DNA from: Patagioenas fasciata
Taxonomy: Eukaryota > Chordata > Aves > Columbiformes > Columbidae
NCBI RefSeq assembly: GCF_037038585.1
Contig: NC_092520.1
Location: 12,965,001 to 13,029,000 of the forward strand
DNA: 64,000 bases
Reading direction: 5' to 3'
Of this stretch, positions 25,080 to 38,433 are shown in pieces (the first letter of the stretch is position 1; every line of letters begins with the position of its first letter). Made by a program: the position numbers and the translations under genes. The notes under the pieces are model-generated. The model was not told the origin of the DNA, made no database searches, and saw only the letters and a list, made by a program, of their open reading frames with translations.

Positions 25080-26480
25080 ACGGCGCATGGGAAGCAGCGG
25101 AGCAGTCCTGCTGTCTCCTGGGCAAGATGGCACGGAGAGAGTAGACTGCGTTTGCCTTCATAGCGTACACACGGGTCCTCTGGCCCGTGCTCCCACCTGC
25201 CGTCCCAGGGTGCGGGTGCCCTGCCAGCCGCCCCCGCACCCCTCCCTGGTTGTGCCCGTGTCTGGGCTTGGGGCAGGGGAGCCTTTCCGAGTGCCGAGAC
25301 ACAAATTCACTTTGTGGCCCCGAGCCGGGGATAAGCAACCGAGCGGTCCGGGCAGCAAGGGTTGCCATCGCAGCACCTGCCGCACGGAGGGGAAGGGACG
25401 AGGCCCCGGTGCCCCGCCGGGAGCCCGAGCGCCGCTGTCACCGCGGCCCAGCACGGGGGGGCGGGCGGCAGCCAGGGCCGGGCCGCGGCGGTGGGCGGGC
25501 GACCGCGGCGCCGGGCGGCGGCGGCGCCCTCGGCCGCCCGGGGAGGACGGAGCGGGCATGGCCGGGAGGGGCGGCGGCACCGGCACCTCCCCGCTGCCGG
25601 GGCAGGGCGTGGGGGCTGAGAGGCGGCGGCGGCCGCAGCCCCAGCCGCAGCATGAGCTGGCTGGCCCCGGCCCCGCGGCTGCCCCGCGGCGGCCGCCGAG
25701 GGCAGAGCGGCGGCAGCGGGCGGCCTGGATGGATCCGGCCCCGCGGCGCTGCCCCGCCGGGCGGCCCGGCTGCCCGCGGCGGTGCTGCCGGCGGCTGCGC
25801 TGGCGGCGCTGGGCACTGGCGGCCGGGCTGCTGGGCGCCGCCGCCGCCCTCGCTCTCTACGCCGGGCTGCCCGAACCGGCGGCGGAGCCGCGGGCCGCGG
25901 CGGGAAGCGGCGAGGTGAACGTGCTGCTGTGGTGGGAGCCCTTCGGCCGCCCGCGGGGCACGGCCGACTGCCGGCGGCGCTACAACATCACGGGCTGCCG
26001 CCTCAGATCCAACCGCAGCCTGTACGGCGAGGCGCAGGCGGTGCTTTTCCACCACCGCGACCTGGTGCTACACGACCAGGAGCTGCCCCAGCCTCCCCCG
26101 CCGCGGCCCCCGCGGCAGCTCTGGGTATGGATGAACTTCGAGTCGCCCTCGCACTCGCCCGACCTGTGGGCACTCGCCAGCATCTTCAACTGGACCATGT
26201 CCTACCGGCGGGACTCGGACATCTTCGTGCCCTATGGGTACCTCTACGCCCTGCCGGCGCCCCGGCCCTTCGTCCTGCCCCGCAAGACGCGGCTGGTGGC
26301 CTGGGTCATCAGCAACTGGAATGAGGAGCATGCCCGGGTGCGCTACTACCGCCAGCTGAAGGAGCACGTCGCCATCGACGTGTACGGGGCACGGGGGCTG
26401 GCGCTGCCCGAGGGCGGTGTGGTGGAGACCGTCTCAGCCTACAAGTTCTACCTGGCCTTCGAGAACTCCCAGCACACCGA
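25080..26480. promoter_or_regulatory. FUT4: CpG island over FUT4 promoter and coding region
   Basis: G+C and CpG rise sharply near 25080 and stay high through the 5' half of the FUT4 coding region. The transcription start is probably within 25080-25550, but no TATA or start-site motif can be fixed by eye. Confidence 0.75.
25558..25728 (+). CDS. FUT4: Possible N-terminal extension of FUT4 (57 codons, alternative start)
   Basis: The ATG at 25558 has G at -3 and G at +4 and is in frame with FUT4. The extension is Gly/Pro/Arg rich (MAGRGGGTGTSPLPGQGVGA). It contains RRRPQPQPQHEL, which resembles RRLEPQLQHES in the long human FUT4 N-terminus as I remember it. The ATG at 25729 has T at -3, a weaker context. 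Confidence 0.5.
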
Positions 26481-26814
26481 CTACATCACCGAGAAGCTCT
26501 GGAGAAACGCCTTCGCCGCCAGTGCCGTGCCCATCGTTCTCGGCCCCGACAGGGCCAACTACGAGCGCTTCATCCCCCCCGACTCCTTCATCCATGTTGA
26601 TGACTTCCCTAGCCCCCAGCTGCTGGCCATCTACCTGAAATTCCTTGATAAAAACAAAGCCAACTACAGGAAGTATTTTACCTGGAGGAAGAAGTACGAG
26701 GTCCACATCACGTCATTCTGGGACGAGCATTTCTGCAAGGTTTGCGAGGCTGTGCGGACAGCCGGGAATCAGATCAAGACTGTACAAAACCTGGCCAGCT
26801 GGTTTGAAAGCTGA
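25729..26814 (+). CDS. FUT4: FUT4 alpha-1,3-fucosyltransferase, intronless (361 aa from this ATG)
   Basis: FUT4 transfers fucose from GDP-fucose in alpha-1,3 linkage to GlcNAc of N-acetyllactosamine in the Golgi, making Lewis-x (CD15) type epitopes. The protein is a GT10 type II membrane enzyme: an Arg-rich cytosolic tail (about 5-27), one membrane segment (about 28-47), a short stem, then the catalytic domain opening at VNVLLWWEPFG. The acceptor motif HHRD is at 108-111, where R110 is the type-2 acceptor residue. Further family blocks are WVWMNFESPSHSPDLWALAS, FVPYGYLY, and the GDP-fucose block YKFYLAFENSQHTDYITEKL from 238. The C-terminus reads GPDRANYERFIP, FIHVDDFPS and HITSFWDEHFCKVC. 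N-glycosylation sequons lie at N86, N95 and N154. A single coding exon is usual for FUT4. The frame stays open upstream, and an in-frame ATG at 25558 has a better start context (418 aa), so the true N-terminus is uncertain. Confidence 0.94.
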   Translation: MDPAPRRCPAGRPGCPRRCCRRLRWRRWALAAGLLGAAAALALYAGLPEPAAEPRAAAGSGEVNVLLWWEPFGRPRGTADCRRRYNITGCRLRSNRSLYGEAQAVLFHHRDLVLHDQELPQPPPPRPPRQLWVWMNFESPSHSPDLWALASIFNWTMSYRRDSDIFVPYGYLYALPAPRPFVLPRKTRLVAWVISNWNEEHARVRYYRQLKEHVAIDVYGARGLALPEGGVVETVSAYKFYLAFENSQHTDYITEKLWRNAFAASAVPIVLGPDRANYERFIPPDSFIHVDDFPSPQLLAIYLKFLDKNKANYRKYFTWRKKYEVHITSFWDEHFCKVCEAVRTAGNQIKTVQNLASWFES

Positions 26815-27860
26815 TGTTCCTGGGGGTGAGGCTTCCTGGCCAGCCCGTCCAGCAGCAGATAGTGCTGAGGCAGAGGGGGGACTGGGTCTCACAGAGGTCG
26901 TTAGCGAGGGGGTATGCAGAAGGCTGTCATCAGCGAGAGAAGTATACAGGTACAGGTAAACAAACTGTGAAAAACCTACAAAAGTAAGATTTTTATTAAA
27001 CTGCAGAATTATAGAAGTACAAAGGAACATCAGGCAAGGTGATTCTTCAACAGCGAAGTTAAATTTCCAGAAATTGTGCAGCTCTGAAGCCTTTACAGAT
27101 GTGCATAGCTCGACATAAAATCCAATGTCACGTTCTTCAGCCAAACAGCTGAAACCAATTTTGTCGGCTATGACAGCTTCCTGGACCTTGAAACTTTCTT
27201 CTCCTTACAGGAGATACATGATCTGTGCTGGTTTTCTGTATGCAGAAGACTAAAGCTTATGTTTTTAACAGTGATTATTATGTGTGTGAAAGCTACTTGC
27301 AGACAAATTCTGAGCTGTAAGTGTTGAACATAAGAATGTAATGATGCAGTTGCACTTTTTAGCAATGTTTGAAATTGCAGCAGCCAACTAATAATTCTTG
27401 GAGCCGAATAGTAATTCCCTTTAGGAAATGTGTACGGAAGAGACTGGATCCGAGTGGAACAAACAGCTCAGATGATGCAGAGTATTTCTTCCACTGCCTG
27501 CCAGAACCATAGGCACCTTTATCCTGTACAAAAGTGGAGAATAGCTTTAAGTACAGGGAAAAAAGTCATAGCATTTCCACCCTCCCTTTATTCAGGAATT
27601 ACAAAATGTTTACAGGAGTCGCTGTGTTTTTCTCTGCAAAATTACCACCATACAAGAAAAAGCAGGGAAAGGCTCAGAACTACAGGGTTTTTGTTACTAT
27701 ATTGAGTATGTATACAGAAAGGCTAACTTATTTCTCTAGTATCATAAGACTGTCCTGTTGTGTAGTGATTGTTTTGGTTTATGGCACACTTTTAAAAGAA
27801 TTCTACTGGGTGCCAGACTACTCAGAACAGGGGTTTACTGTTTGTAAAATAAAACTACCA
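26815..27860 (+). other. FUT4: FUT4 3' UTR with candidate AATAAA at 27848-27853
   Basis: The sequence after the FUT4 stop loses its GC richness quickly and carries no coding signal. The first canonical AATAAA is about 1 kb downstream, followed by an A-run. The UTR end is inferred. Confidence 0.5.
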
Positions 27861-30800
27861 AAAAAAAAAAAAACAACCCACAGAAACTCATGTCCCGAAC
27901 CACTGCCTTTCAAAAAGAAAATTACTGCGGAGAATAAGATCCAGACTGTTAGTAAAATACAGATTGTGTGAGGAAAGGATATTAAAAGGGATTTTTTAAT
28001 TTTTCCTTTTGGTTTTGAGGTTTTTTAATCAGTAAATTGGTTCCTAAGATAAAACTTCCTTCTCACATTGCCTACCAGGAACATTTATGATAGTTATTCC
28101 CTTTCACTCTGCCGTTTTGCTGGAGTAAGCACTTTCTAGTAGTCAGCGTGTGGTTACTTTTTGATTACTCGTAATCTTGCACCAGGAAATCTAGAAACTT
28201 CAATTGCAATTACTTATCCTCATGGAGCTGAGCCCTCCCTGCCCTCTGCAACTCTAAGATTTGACGGCAAGAAACAATAACCCACAAAGGTCCTGCACAA
28301 ATGATGAAGGGATTCATCCAGCTCCTGTTTAAAGGGCTGAATAATCCATAGAAATATGCAGAGAATTCACATGGAATAAGAACACGGGCACAGAACAGGT
28401 GAGGAAAGAAGAAAGTCCATTGCAAATAAAAGCTGGGCATCGGAACAGGTGAGTTTACTGGCAGTAGGAGCTGTATTTGGACTAGAATAGGACCGAATTT
28501 GACTTGAGCAATAAGGGACATTAGGTAGGTGCTCTTTAGATCTATGAGCTGACAGCCTGCAGTAATTTATTTTAAGTTAGATGATCATCATGATTAGATA
28601 AGCATGGAACTTAAGATTATTGAAGAAAATCTGTAATAATGAAGCTCATTAACAATGTCCACAAATTTGCCAGGTCATATCTTGCTGGCTGCTATGTTTA
28701 CTCCCTTCTGCTTTTGCACAATGAAAGACAGATAAAGGTACTTCATAACCATTTCTGTTGCTAATGCCAGAGCTGCTGTCAAAATTTTGTGGCAAAAGCA
28801 AAGTCAGCACTGTACAGAGTATAGTAGAGATGGTCCCTAATGCTGCATTTTCACTTCAGCAGGACTTAAGTGATTGTTTAAAGCAAAAACATGTTCATTA
28901 TTGCATGCTCATCTGTTTCTCTGCCAGTGGCTACTGCTCCCATAAAATTGGTTTTTATAATTTTAAAAATTGAATTTTAGTATGAATAGCTGAGTGTCAG
29001 AAAAGCAGACTGTGTTTCCCTTTGATTTGCCCTTTTTCTGTTTAGTTTTTATCACAGTTCACATAAATATATATAAGCCCCTAATCCTAAAAGCAATGAG
29101 CAATCTTTAAAAACTAATATTAAAGATTGTGTTACTCTTTATCGGTCTGCTGAAACTAGTGCATTTTTTCTTCAGTCCTCCTAAATTTTTTAGCATTTTC
29201 TGGAAGTTTCCAGGCACACCATCCTGGGTGAGCATTAGTGGTGGCACAGGCAGGGGATCAGACTATGGGAGCATGGGAATTTCCAAAGATTGCAACCGAT
29301 ACTTTTTTCCCTCAGCCTCTCTAAGAAAAACAGTTGAAATCTTTGATAAGCCAGAGTTCTGTGAAACTCAGAAAAGAACTATGCATTAATGAAAGCATCA
29401 TGTTTGAATGGGACATAAATCACCCGTTCGTGATGCAGTTGTGCTTTATTTGCAAGTTATGCAGTGAGTATTTTCAAGAATTGTATGATGAAAACTGCAG
29501 TCTCATAATAATTACTGCAGAGTGCTGGCTTTGGGAGAAAAAAGAAGCCTCTTCTGGTTTCATAGTTCTTATGTGAGCATTACACACTTTTCCTTTTGCA
29601 TTTGGGAGGAAATTCAGCCAAATCTACAGCTGCTGAAGTCAGTAACACAACATCTACTTCGTGTTTCGGCTCATCCACTCCACAGGCTAATAGTCAGTGC
29701 ACCGTTATAAGCTAATTGTAACTGTCTTTTGTAATTCAATTTGCAGATGGCAAGTTCAATGATGAATAAAAAGCTTGTCTGTGCAAATTAGATTGTAGAT
29801 CAGGTACCAGACTCCGCAACAGATTGCATGTGATGTGTAAAATCCACTTGTAAAAATTAAGCAAATTTGTTCTCTGTTTTAAGTAGAAAAGTATTTTTAA
29901 ATACATTTTGAAAAAAAAGTGTTTTATTCCATGCCTTAAAAAAAATGGGGTGGAGGGAAACAAAGATCATTATCTTCTGGTTTTTATAAGGAGAAGTAAT
30001 AATATTATTTTTGGATTATGGTATAAATGGAATAGAGAATTATGTGATTCTTTAAGTTACAGATTGTACCTCAGGGAATTTTATACTGTAAAGCCTCTTA
30101 ATCTTCATAGAATGAAGTAACTTTATTTGTATTAATTATAATATTTAGATTGACAATAAAATTAAAGAAAGGAAGTAGCACAAAATGACCCTGTTTTTTA
30201 CTTCATCTTCTGTGTTACCTAAGCTGTAGAAAACTGCTTTTTAAAGAGAACTAATTTATGTTCCTGTTTGTTTAATCAATAGAAGTGGCTGATTGTTCTG
30301 AAAGTAGTCAGACCATCTGAGGTTAGGAATGAAACCTGCTTGTGCCAAGAGAAAAATATTTTCATAGGAGAGGCTGTGCTGAGTTATTTTCCTCATGAAA
30401 AAGAGCATTTATTGAAGTTGGATGTCTGCTGAAAATACATCATTTCAAATAAAACCAAACCCCAAACTTTCTCTTGACCTACAGAGAATTTGGATGCGGT
30501 TGGAATTTTTCCCTCCCTTAAATTTAAAAATGAAGGGGAGATTGTGTTTATTTTGATATTGGGCAGGTAGTGCTATGGCTGCATTTTTAGCTGCAGCTTT
30601 TTTCATGCTTGTTCATCAATGTCTTCAACCAAGCAACAAACGACAAAGAGCCCGAAGCTCTTTCCCTCAGCGTTTGTTACCACAGACTGCAGCACAGAGG
30701 ATTACTTACCTCTCTCTTTGCTCATCTTCTGGGCTGCCTGATGCATAGAACTGAGAAATTTCACCATTTCTGAAACTTCCAGCCTGGCCTTAGTCTGTTC

Positions 30801-33800
30801 TGATTTTGTAGGACTGCATTCATTAGTCTCCATAACTTCTAAAACTCTTTATTGCAGAGGCGAAACTACTTTCTCTTGTTTGAATTGTCAGCCAAACGCT
30901 ACAAAACATCTCTCCATTACAATTTACGTTGTGCAAAACCTGTTATTTTAATAACCTGTAAATGCTTGACTCCATTCATCCTAGTTAACTAACTGAAATA
31001 AATAGGCAGAGGATTACCAGGATTCAGGGAGACCGAGGGTGAAAGCTGACATCACACTGCTCTTTATTTCTTGAAAGAAATAATAAAAGCTATGTGTCTT
31101 TTAATGTGTGGATCATCTAACACCAATGTGAGAGATTCAGTTTTCCTACATGAAAACATCACTAAGCAATTATAAACTGCAAGTATTGTTGAAAAAATGA
31201 ATCCACCACACTTTGTTACAAAACATGATGGATGGGGAAAGTACTACTGCCCTCATTTTCCCTCCCCTCAGGTGGTGGATGTTGTTATCACCATCACATT
31301 TAGCTTTTTAAGTAGAGCTTAACCTTACTGTTTGTTTACTCGTGCCCCAGAGGAGAGATGGTTTTGCTGTTTTTTCCAGGCATGGTTGAAGTCTGGGTTG
31401 TGGAGACTGGTGGAAATGTATTTGATTTAAGAGTGTAAACAGTCCTTTGTAGAAGCATAAAGCTTGTTCAGTCTAAAATCTGTTGATGAGAACACAATGA
31501 CTTAATGTAGATTGACGTGGTATTTAACTAAAGATAAATCAAGATCCAAACATAAAAGCCCATTTCTAATCAGAAAAAAATGTCATTATTTGAATAACTC
31601 AGGTATCGCTTGTAACCAACTGTTTAACAATTATGATCTGTATAATTCTGTAATTTCTTCTGTGTGCTCAGCTTAAAAACAACACTGAGGCCACAGTATC
31701 TGTCTGCTCTAAGTTCTGCAGATGTTTTCTTTACGATCTTGAGCTACTGTTCCTGAGGATCTCACTCCAAAGAACGTCTGAGAGGAGTAAGACAGAGCCT
31801 GGTTTTCAGGAGCGCTTTGGGAGCTGCAGGGATTTGGCACCGCTGTGATAAGGGGCTCACTGTGCTCAGGAAGCAGCCTGAAATTACCAGCCTCTTTTAA
31901 TTAGAAAATTGAAAGAGTAAATATTTCTCTAAACCAGTGACGTTCTTACACAGTTTCAGGTCCTTGGAATTACATGATTGCATGGGCTTTGTAAACAGAA
32001 TTAAAATTGGACTTTATTTCAGCAGCACTCAATATTTTAATAATATTCTGTGAATAACTATCAAAAGATGGTCCAAAATTTGAAACTGGCATTTCTCTCT
32101 ATTTATTAAACCATCTTTTGAAGTCAATCAGCCCACAGGTTGGTTGTGTGCATCATGGAAGACAATCCTGGATTTGTATCCTCAAATTTGCCACAGGAGC
32201 AGAAGATACTCCAGGTTTTTGGGATTCAGGGCAGCGAAGTGCAGGAAGAAACAGAACAGCAGCGATGCCCAAGCTGCAGCATGCTGTGGGCTCCGAGATC
32301 CCGTTCACAAGAGTGCCCATGACTGGAAATTGGTCATCTTGTTTCTGAGCAGAAGGTAGAAAGATGATTACAAACATGAAGTGTAGATTATCATACTGTG
32401 AACACATTTTAGTGCATTTGCAATGCTGCCAAATAATTTTCTACTGTGCTAAACATGATTGATTTATTTGGAGCAAGCACAACAGGGCTACATGAGATGC
32501 AGGAAAAGAAATTTCCTAAATGCGAAGTTGGATTTAAAATGGAAAAAATGATACAGAAATAAAAAAATAATTGAATGGATCGCAATTGCAGGAAAGCTTG
32601 GATATACATTTTAAATACTAAACTGTGAACAAAGAGAATTTTCTTGGAAATGTTGACTCTAACCGCAATTAAAACAGGGAACACAGATTCAGAGCCATGC
32701 TTGTGCTCATGCTTATATCTGTTTCTGAATAAGAGTGGCCTCCTGAGATTAGGACAGAGCTCTGAAAGTTTTTCTTTCCCTGCAATCTGAAGCCTACATT
32801 TTGCTTGGTTTAATGCTGGTTTCTCTTCACTGTCACTCACACATTGCTTGTCAAATGTGCACAGGCCTGTGGCTCTGGTGGCTTCTTGCTTTGGAGAGAT
32901 GGGCTTCTCACTTTGGAAAACCAGAGCTGAGAAGAGACAAGTTAATGTATGGATGTTTGCTGAGAATTTTGGTCAGATTTTGCAGTAGTCCTGGGATAAA
33001 TGCAAGTAAGCAGTAGAGGCTGAAGGCAAAATAATGAACCATATTTTTGTGATAGTATTTTATCCAAGACTCCAGCCTGGAGTGAAACATCTTATCAGAT
33101 TTTAAGGCTGAGACTTTGTGCTGTGAGCTATTTATTGGCAAAGATTATTTTATCAGGTATCCATGAAGATTGCCACTGCTGTATCATCTCAGAATCACAG
33201 AATCACAAACATGGACTATGAACACAAAGATTCATTATGTCAGTGCTGTGAAAAAATTAGTTAGGTTAATGAAAGCAGAATTTGTGCTGTTTTCAGGCTC
33301 TGATAAAGCACCTTCAGGCATATTAATGGAAAAACAATCCTACAAGATTTGACTGTTTTCTTTCTTCTTGGCATTGGTGCTGAATATTCAGTCAAACACT
33401 CATTGTATCTTGTAAAACCTGCTCGAGAGAGAGGACTGGGGTGGCCATGCTCAGCACAGTGACATGCAGGTTGCAATCAGCAGCAAAAGAAAAGAATCAA
33501 TTCACATCAATAAAACCAGAAAAGGAGAGGTTAGCTGGGGCAGTGGTAGCAACTGGAATGTTCACTTGGAGAGCCCCAACTCATATGAAAAAAACCCACC
33601 GAACAAATGAAACCAACCAACCAACCAAAACCTCCAGAACAAAACAAAACCAAACCAACCAACAACAAAAAAGGGTCTGTTTTGTTTCTTTTGTTTTATT
33701 CCCCATACTATCCCTAGAGGGAAAGACACCTCCTGGGCCTCCATTGGTTCAAACAGTGCCTTTGTGAGTAACCTCTCTTGTAGGAGGTGACTTTCTGCTT

Positions 33801-34095
33801 CGGATTTGACAAATAACTAGAAATATGAGGTCAAGATCTCAACTGATGGAAACCAGCATGCCCACCTTGACCTCCTGAGGTGCTTCATTTCACTCTTGGA
33901 ATATTGAGTACCAGTTACTTATGTCTTCAGAAAGCCATGTTAAAGAAATAACTGTAAGTTTATAGAATATATTGTTCCTTTGGTTTTAGTATTTAGTTTT
34001 CCCTTCAGATTCTTTCCCTGAAGTTGTATTGTAGTTTGTCATTATAGTTTAGTCATTTCTGTTTCTACTAATTAGAAAGGTTAGAAATTAGAAAG
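27861..34095. other. Intergenic, no gene or clear repeat seen
   Basis: Mostly AT-rich unique sequence. An A/C-rich low-complexity tract (AACC and AAAC words) lies at about 33590-33672. I searched by eye for PIWI-domain or angiomotin-like exons and saw none. Confidence 0.5.
33590..33672 (+). repeat. A/C-rich simple repeat (AACC/AAAC)
   Basis: The tract includes four perfect AACC-type units (ACCAACCAACCAACC) followed by AAACC and ACAAA words. Confidence 0.75.
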
Positions 34096-34096
34096 C

Positions 34097-34194
34097 TCAT
34101 GGTGTGAACTGTGGGGCTGTCATATGCAAGGACAGGAGTCAGACTCGAAGATCCTTGTGGATCCCTTCCACCTCAGGACATTCTGTGATTCTAC
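34097..34194 (+). mobile_element. CR1 LINE 3' terminal fragment (plus, about 98 bp)
   Basis: It reads GGTGTGAACTGTGGGGCTGT, then GGACAGGAGTCAGACTCGA and CAGGACATTCTGTGATTCTA. It is the same 3'-end type as the copy ending at 62682. Confidence 0.88.
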
Positions 34195-37100
34195 CAAGGT
34201 GAGGAGTAATCCACAGGAGCTGGTGAATGCTTAGTAAACAACATTTTTCTGTGCCTACAGATAGAGAGGATAGGAAATCTGGCCTCCTGCTCAGAGCCAT
34301 GGAGCGAGGAAGACCCATGTTCTTCTTACAGCTCTGCTTCATGCTGGTCACGGATCACTGAGAAGCAATAGTGGGATATCATTAACAACTGGTTGGTCAG
34401 GAGTGGTCCAGAGCCTGACACCCCCCCACAAAACTCTGTTTTCTTACCCCATTCAAGTTACTGACAAATCCAGCCCAGCCCTTGCAGAAATGTCATATGG
34501 GGCTTTGGGGCTGTACCCCACACCTGCTCTCTGCTGGGTGACAGCACCAGGACAGGTGGGACAGTGATGGGAGCATTCTGGTCCATGTCTCTGACCACAC
34601 AGTACATTGGCAGATGCTGAAGCTTGGAGCATCTTCTGGACCACTGACTTAGGTCATTCTGGAGAAGCCCCCAAGAGCACCAGCACTGCAGATAGAGTGA
34701 CTCCATGTGTGAGATGGAGAAGATAAACAGACGTCACCAGAGAAAATTTTTTTAAGTTGCTGAAGTACTTTGAACTCCATTGTCAAAAGCATTTGAGGAA
34801 TGCAAGGAACTTCACAATAAAACATGCAAAGAGACCCTTTTGGTCAGAGGTACAGACTTTTCCATAGCCTCAGAATGTTTCCACGCCTAAAAGCTGCAGA
34901 AGCAAGCTGGAAAAGTCTCGTAACCTTTTTCCCATGTGCAGCAACTAGATGAGAACAGGAGAAAGCAAGGACATCATGAAAGCAGTAAAGGAAATCTGTT
35001 AGATGAAAAGCTCGCAAGGACCTGGGAGGCTGACGAGCAGCCCCAGTGACCTGACCAGGGCAGGGACTGGAGGGTTTTCTTTTTGATCTCACATCTGGGA
35101 GTCATTTCACCCTGAGCATACAAGCAGGATAGGTGATCCATTTAGCCTCTAGGTTGGGTACGATCAGTAGGACCACCAGGGCACTGAGAAACAAGTTATG
35201 GTTCATCTCCAGTGTTTCAGAAGAAAGATCAATCTTGTTCAACCCTTTTGTAGATGCCTGAAGCACAAAGGCACAGGCCACTTTCCTCACACTGATTACT
35301 GACTTGTGATGCTTGGTGGGGAAAATCCTCTTCTCAGCATCACCTCGAGGGCTGAAGTGATTCCAGCCAACCTTTTTGTAAAGCAGAGGGTCTTACAAAT
35401 CCGCAAGCTCTCCACAGCTGTCTGGCCTTTTCAGCTGACTGAGCTATAGACTCTTCAAACAGTGTCTGCTGGCTGTGGGACAGCTAGATACACTATCTAG
35501 GTACTTGGACAGATTTTTTACAGTTTTAAATATTTCCCCTGTTCCTACTGGTTGATGTGCTTCCCTGTGCACTCATCTGTTACATTTGTGTTGTGGACAA
35601 TCTTTCATTTCCCTCTTGATGGCTGCTCCCCAGCTCAGATGCATGGGCAGGTTAGTCTGATCTGGAGGGTTGTGATACTCAACAGAAAAGTAACATCATG
35701 AAACAACAGGTATGCATGTGATTTTCTATTTTGGTGGCCTTTTGGGATTGTGGATAGCCAGGCTGAGGAGTTAGCAAGTGGCTGGGAAGAGAAGGAAGCA
35801 TGATGGAGAACTGAATGATGTATCTCCTTGCCTTAACCAAAGCTAATGACAGTCAAAGAACAAAATTGCTTCTAGAAGGCAAGTGTCCATAAGTGGCAAA
35901 TTGAAGAAACTCTCTGTATTTGCACTATAATGTTCCCTGTGACAGTAGCAGAAGCGGGAGTGGAGAAATCTCCATTTTTGTTTTCTGAACCCCTGCTTCT
36001 CCGCAAATTTAGATTTGATCCTGGACTGCCTCGGAGCACTCCTTTGTCTTGTGCCTCTTCCCATAACTTGTTCACCTGCTTTATCCTGCTTAACTGCCAG
36101 GGGATCTGGACTGTCCCAACCTGCCCTTGAGGCCACCTGCTTTCCTCTAGCAGACGCGTAGGGCCTGGAGGGGGCAGCAAGCTCTGTGTGGGAACACTGG
36201 CGGCTCAGATCCTGTCCTTACATCTACCCAGGGGATGTAGAGACAGACTCGACCGCATCATTCAGCTCTGTGACATGTCTGCTCCTCCCAGGCGTCCCTG
36301 TGCACTTGCATCTTGTCCCTTGTCCAAATCCATGGGCAGTGTTACTTGTGGCTATGCTGCCTCTGCACAGAAAAGCAGTGAGTACAATGGCAGATCATAT
36401 CTTGGCCCCACATACTTTATCAAGCCCATAAGTCATAACCACAAGTTAGCACAGGTATCTGTAGATACACCCTCTGTCATTTAGGCCATCTGCTGTTTGC
36501 TTGCTCATGAATGACCTCATTTATTTTACAAAGGCTACTTTAAGAAGGCAAAGTGTTATTTTGTCGGAAGAGAAAGTATTTTGCTTTTTTTCCTGATGTT
36601 AACTGCTAGAATATGTGCAGGCTGCCAAAAAGAAATCTGTCTGCTTGGGATATCGATCAGCCACGGGTTGCTTGTATTGTTCTGTCAACATACACAGATA
36701 CCATGGATTTCACAAGTGATTTTGGAGTATATAGAGTGTCATCAGCTCTGATGTCTGATGGCCGATTGTTATCAGTCTAGATCACACTGTATTCTAGGGA
36801 ACTGGAGATTTGAGCAAGACTTTTAAAGATAGATAAACTTTTCTACGTGTCATGTCCATCTCTCTTCCCTATATTGGAAGCAGTGTTTTAGACCATGCTG
36901 GGAGGGCACAATCACTGCACTGGTGTACTGTGCTCTGCTGCTTTTGCATATCTGGCATGATCTAACAGCTTTAAGGCTGCCACAAAAATATGTACAAATG
37001 AGCAAAGAAATAGAGCAGATTTCATCAGTTCAGATTAAACTGTTCCTTCAGAACCCTTAAGTTAAAACCTAAGCATGAAGAAGATGACTTCAAATGGTTT

Positions 37101-38433
37101 ATCTAAAGTTACATAAATAAAAGGCAACTTTGGGGCTGGGAACATTATGTCTGGTGTTCAGGTGATTCTACTTTCACTGCTGCTTAGAAGTTTAAATCTG
37201 ACCCTTTCATCTTCAAGACAGACTGAATGAAAGCCCATATGCTAAGGCAGGGCTTGCCTGACAGAGTACAAGTGAGAAGTGGACAATAAATTTCATCACC
37301 ACCCTGTGATTACCCATGGCTGGTCATCACTTTTTAGGCTGGATGGCAGATTCATCTCTGGTGAAGTGGAGGTTATGAAGTCTTGTGCTTTCAAGCTCAT
37401 TTTTGCTGCTCATCAAGTGAAGCCAGAGATCCTAACTAGTGCTTATTTATTGACAGTTTTAATGTGTCATATGGCTGCACATGTTGATTCCCTACAGCCT
37501 AACTTCAGGCTTTAGTTTGAAGGTTGTCATGAAGGAGCAACATGGATATAATTTCCATGTTTTACAAATGTGTGAGTTTGCTGCAAGATGCTTCAGCATC
37601 TGAGATCCTACAGGCAAAGCAGACTGTCATACCATTAAGACTTGGATCCAGAAGGACTTGGGCGTTTCACTTTATACTGAAACTTGCTTTGCACGTCTAT
37701 GGGAATCTATATTTACATTGGAAGGACCCACTTTGAGTCGTGTCTGTGCGCATCCCTACAGCATTCACCAGGGTGTTCTTAGGAAGACTGAAGTCCCCCC
37801 TTGGACTTGCAATCTAGAGATACCTGTCTGCTTCTAAATGCTGAAAGAATACACCTGGGTAACTGACAGGTCCGTAACAGAACAAAAAGTATCTGGTTGA
37901 TTATTTGGAGCCTGAATTGGGCCCAAGACCTCCGGCTTTGTCATCACTGCAGGCTCTGAGCACATTGTGCCTCCTGGGTTCCTCTTCTTTCTCATGTTGT
38001 TCACAGTACATTAAAACCTTTCGTATTGATCCTCTGGAATGCTACTGCTGGACCAAAGGAAAAGTATGCATTTGTTTTGGTGGCATCTCACCCGTCTGGT
38101 TTTACCTGAGCAGGATAAGAAATGTCAGCAAGGCAGTCTACTCTATTTAATTTCCAGGGCTGTCAATCATCTGATATTACAGGTATTTCTCCATTCTTCT
38201 AAAAGGAAATAAATTCAATTACATCTCAGGTTACTTGTTTTATGTGATGAGAACTCAGCATTAGCATTAAACTAAAAGAATGTATGAGATTAGTGAAAGT
38301 GTCACAGGAATTTTTTTTCTTCATCCTCCACAAAGTCTGATATAAAACATGAGAGAGTTATCTGAGTTTCAAAGTCCTGTGACCAGCCATGGTGTCTTTC
38401 CTGACCTTAACACTTAGGACCATGTTCTAGATG
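34195..38433. other. Intergenic, no gene seen
   Basis: Unique sequence of mixed base composition. Open frames up to about 100 codons show no recognisable family. Confidence 0.5.

Noticed and set aside
33187-33210. CAGAATCACAGAATCACAAA resembling a CR1 terminus
   Set aside because: Too short, and the typical adjoining TTTGGGTTGGAAGG stretch is absent; could be chance.
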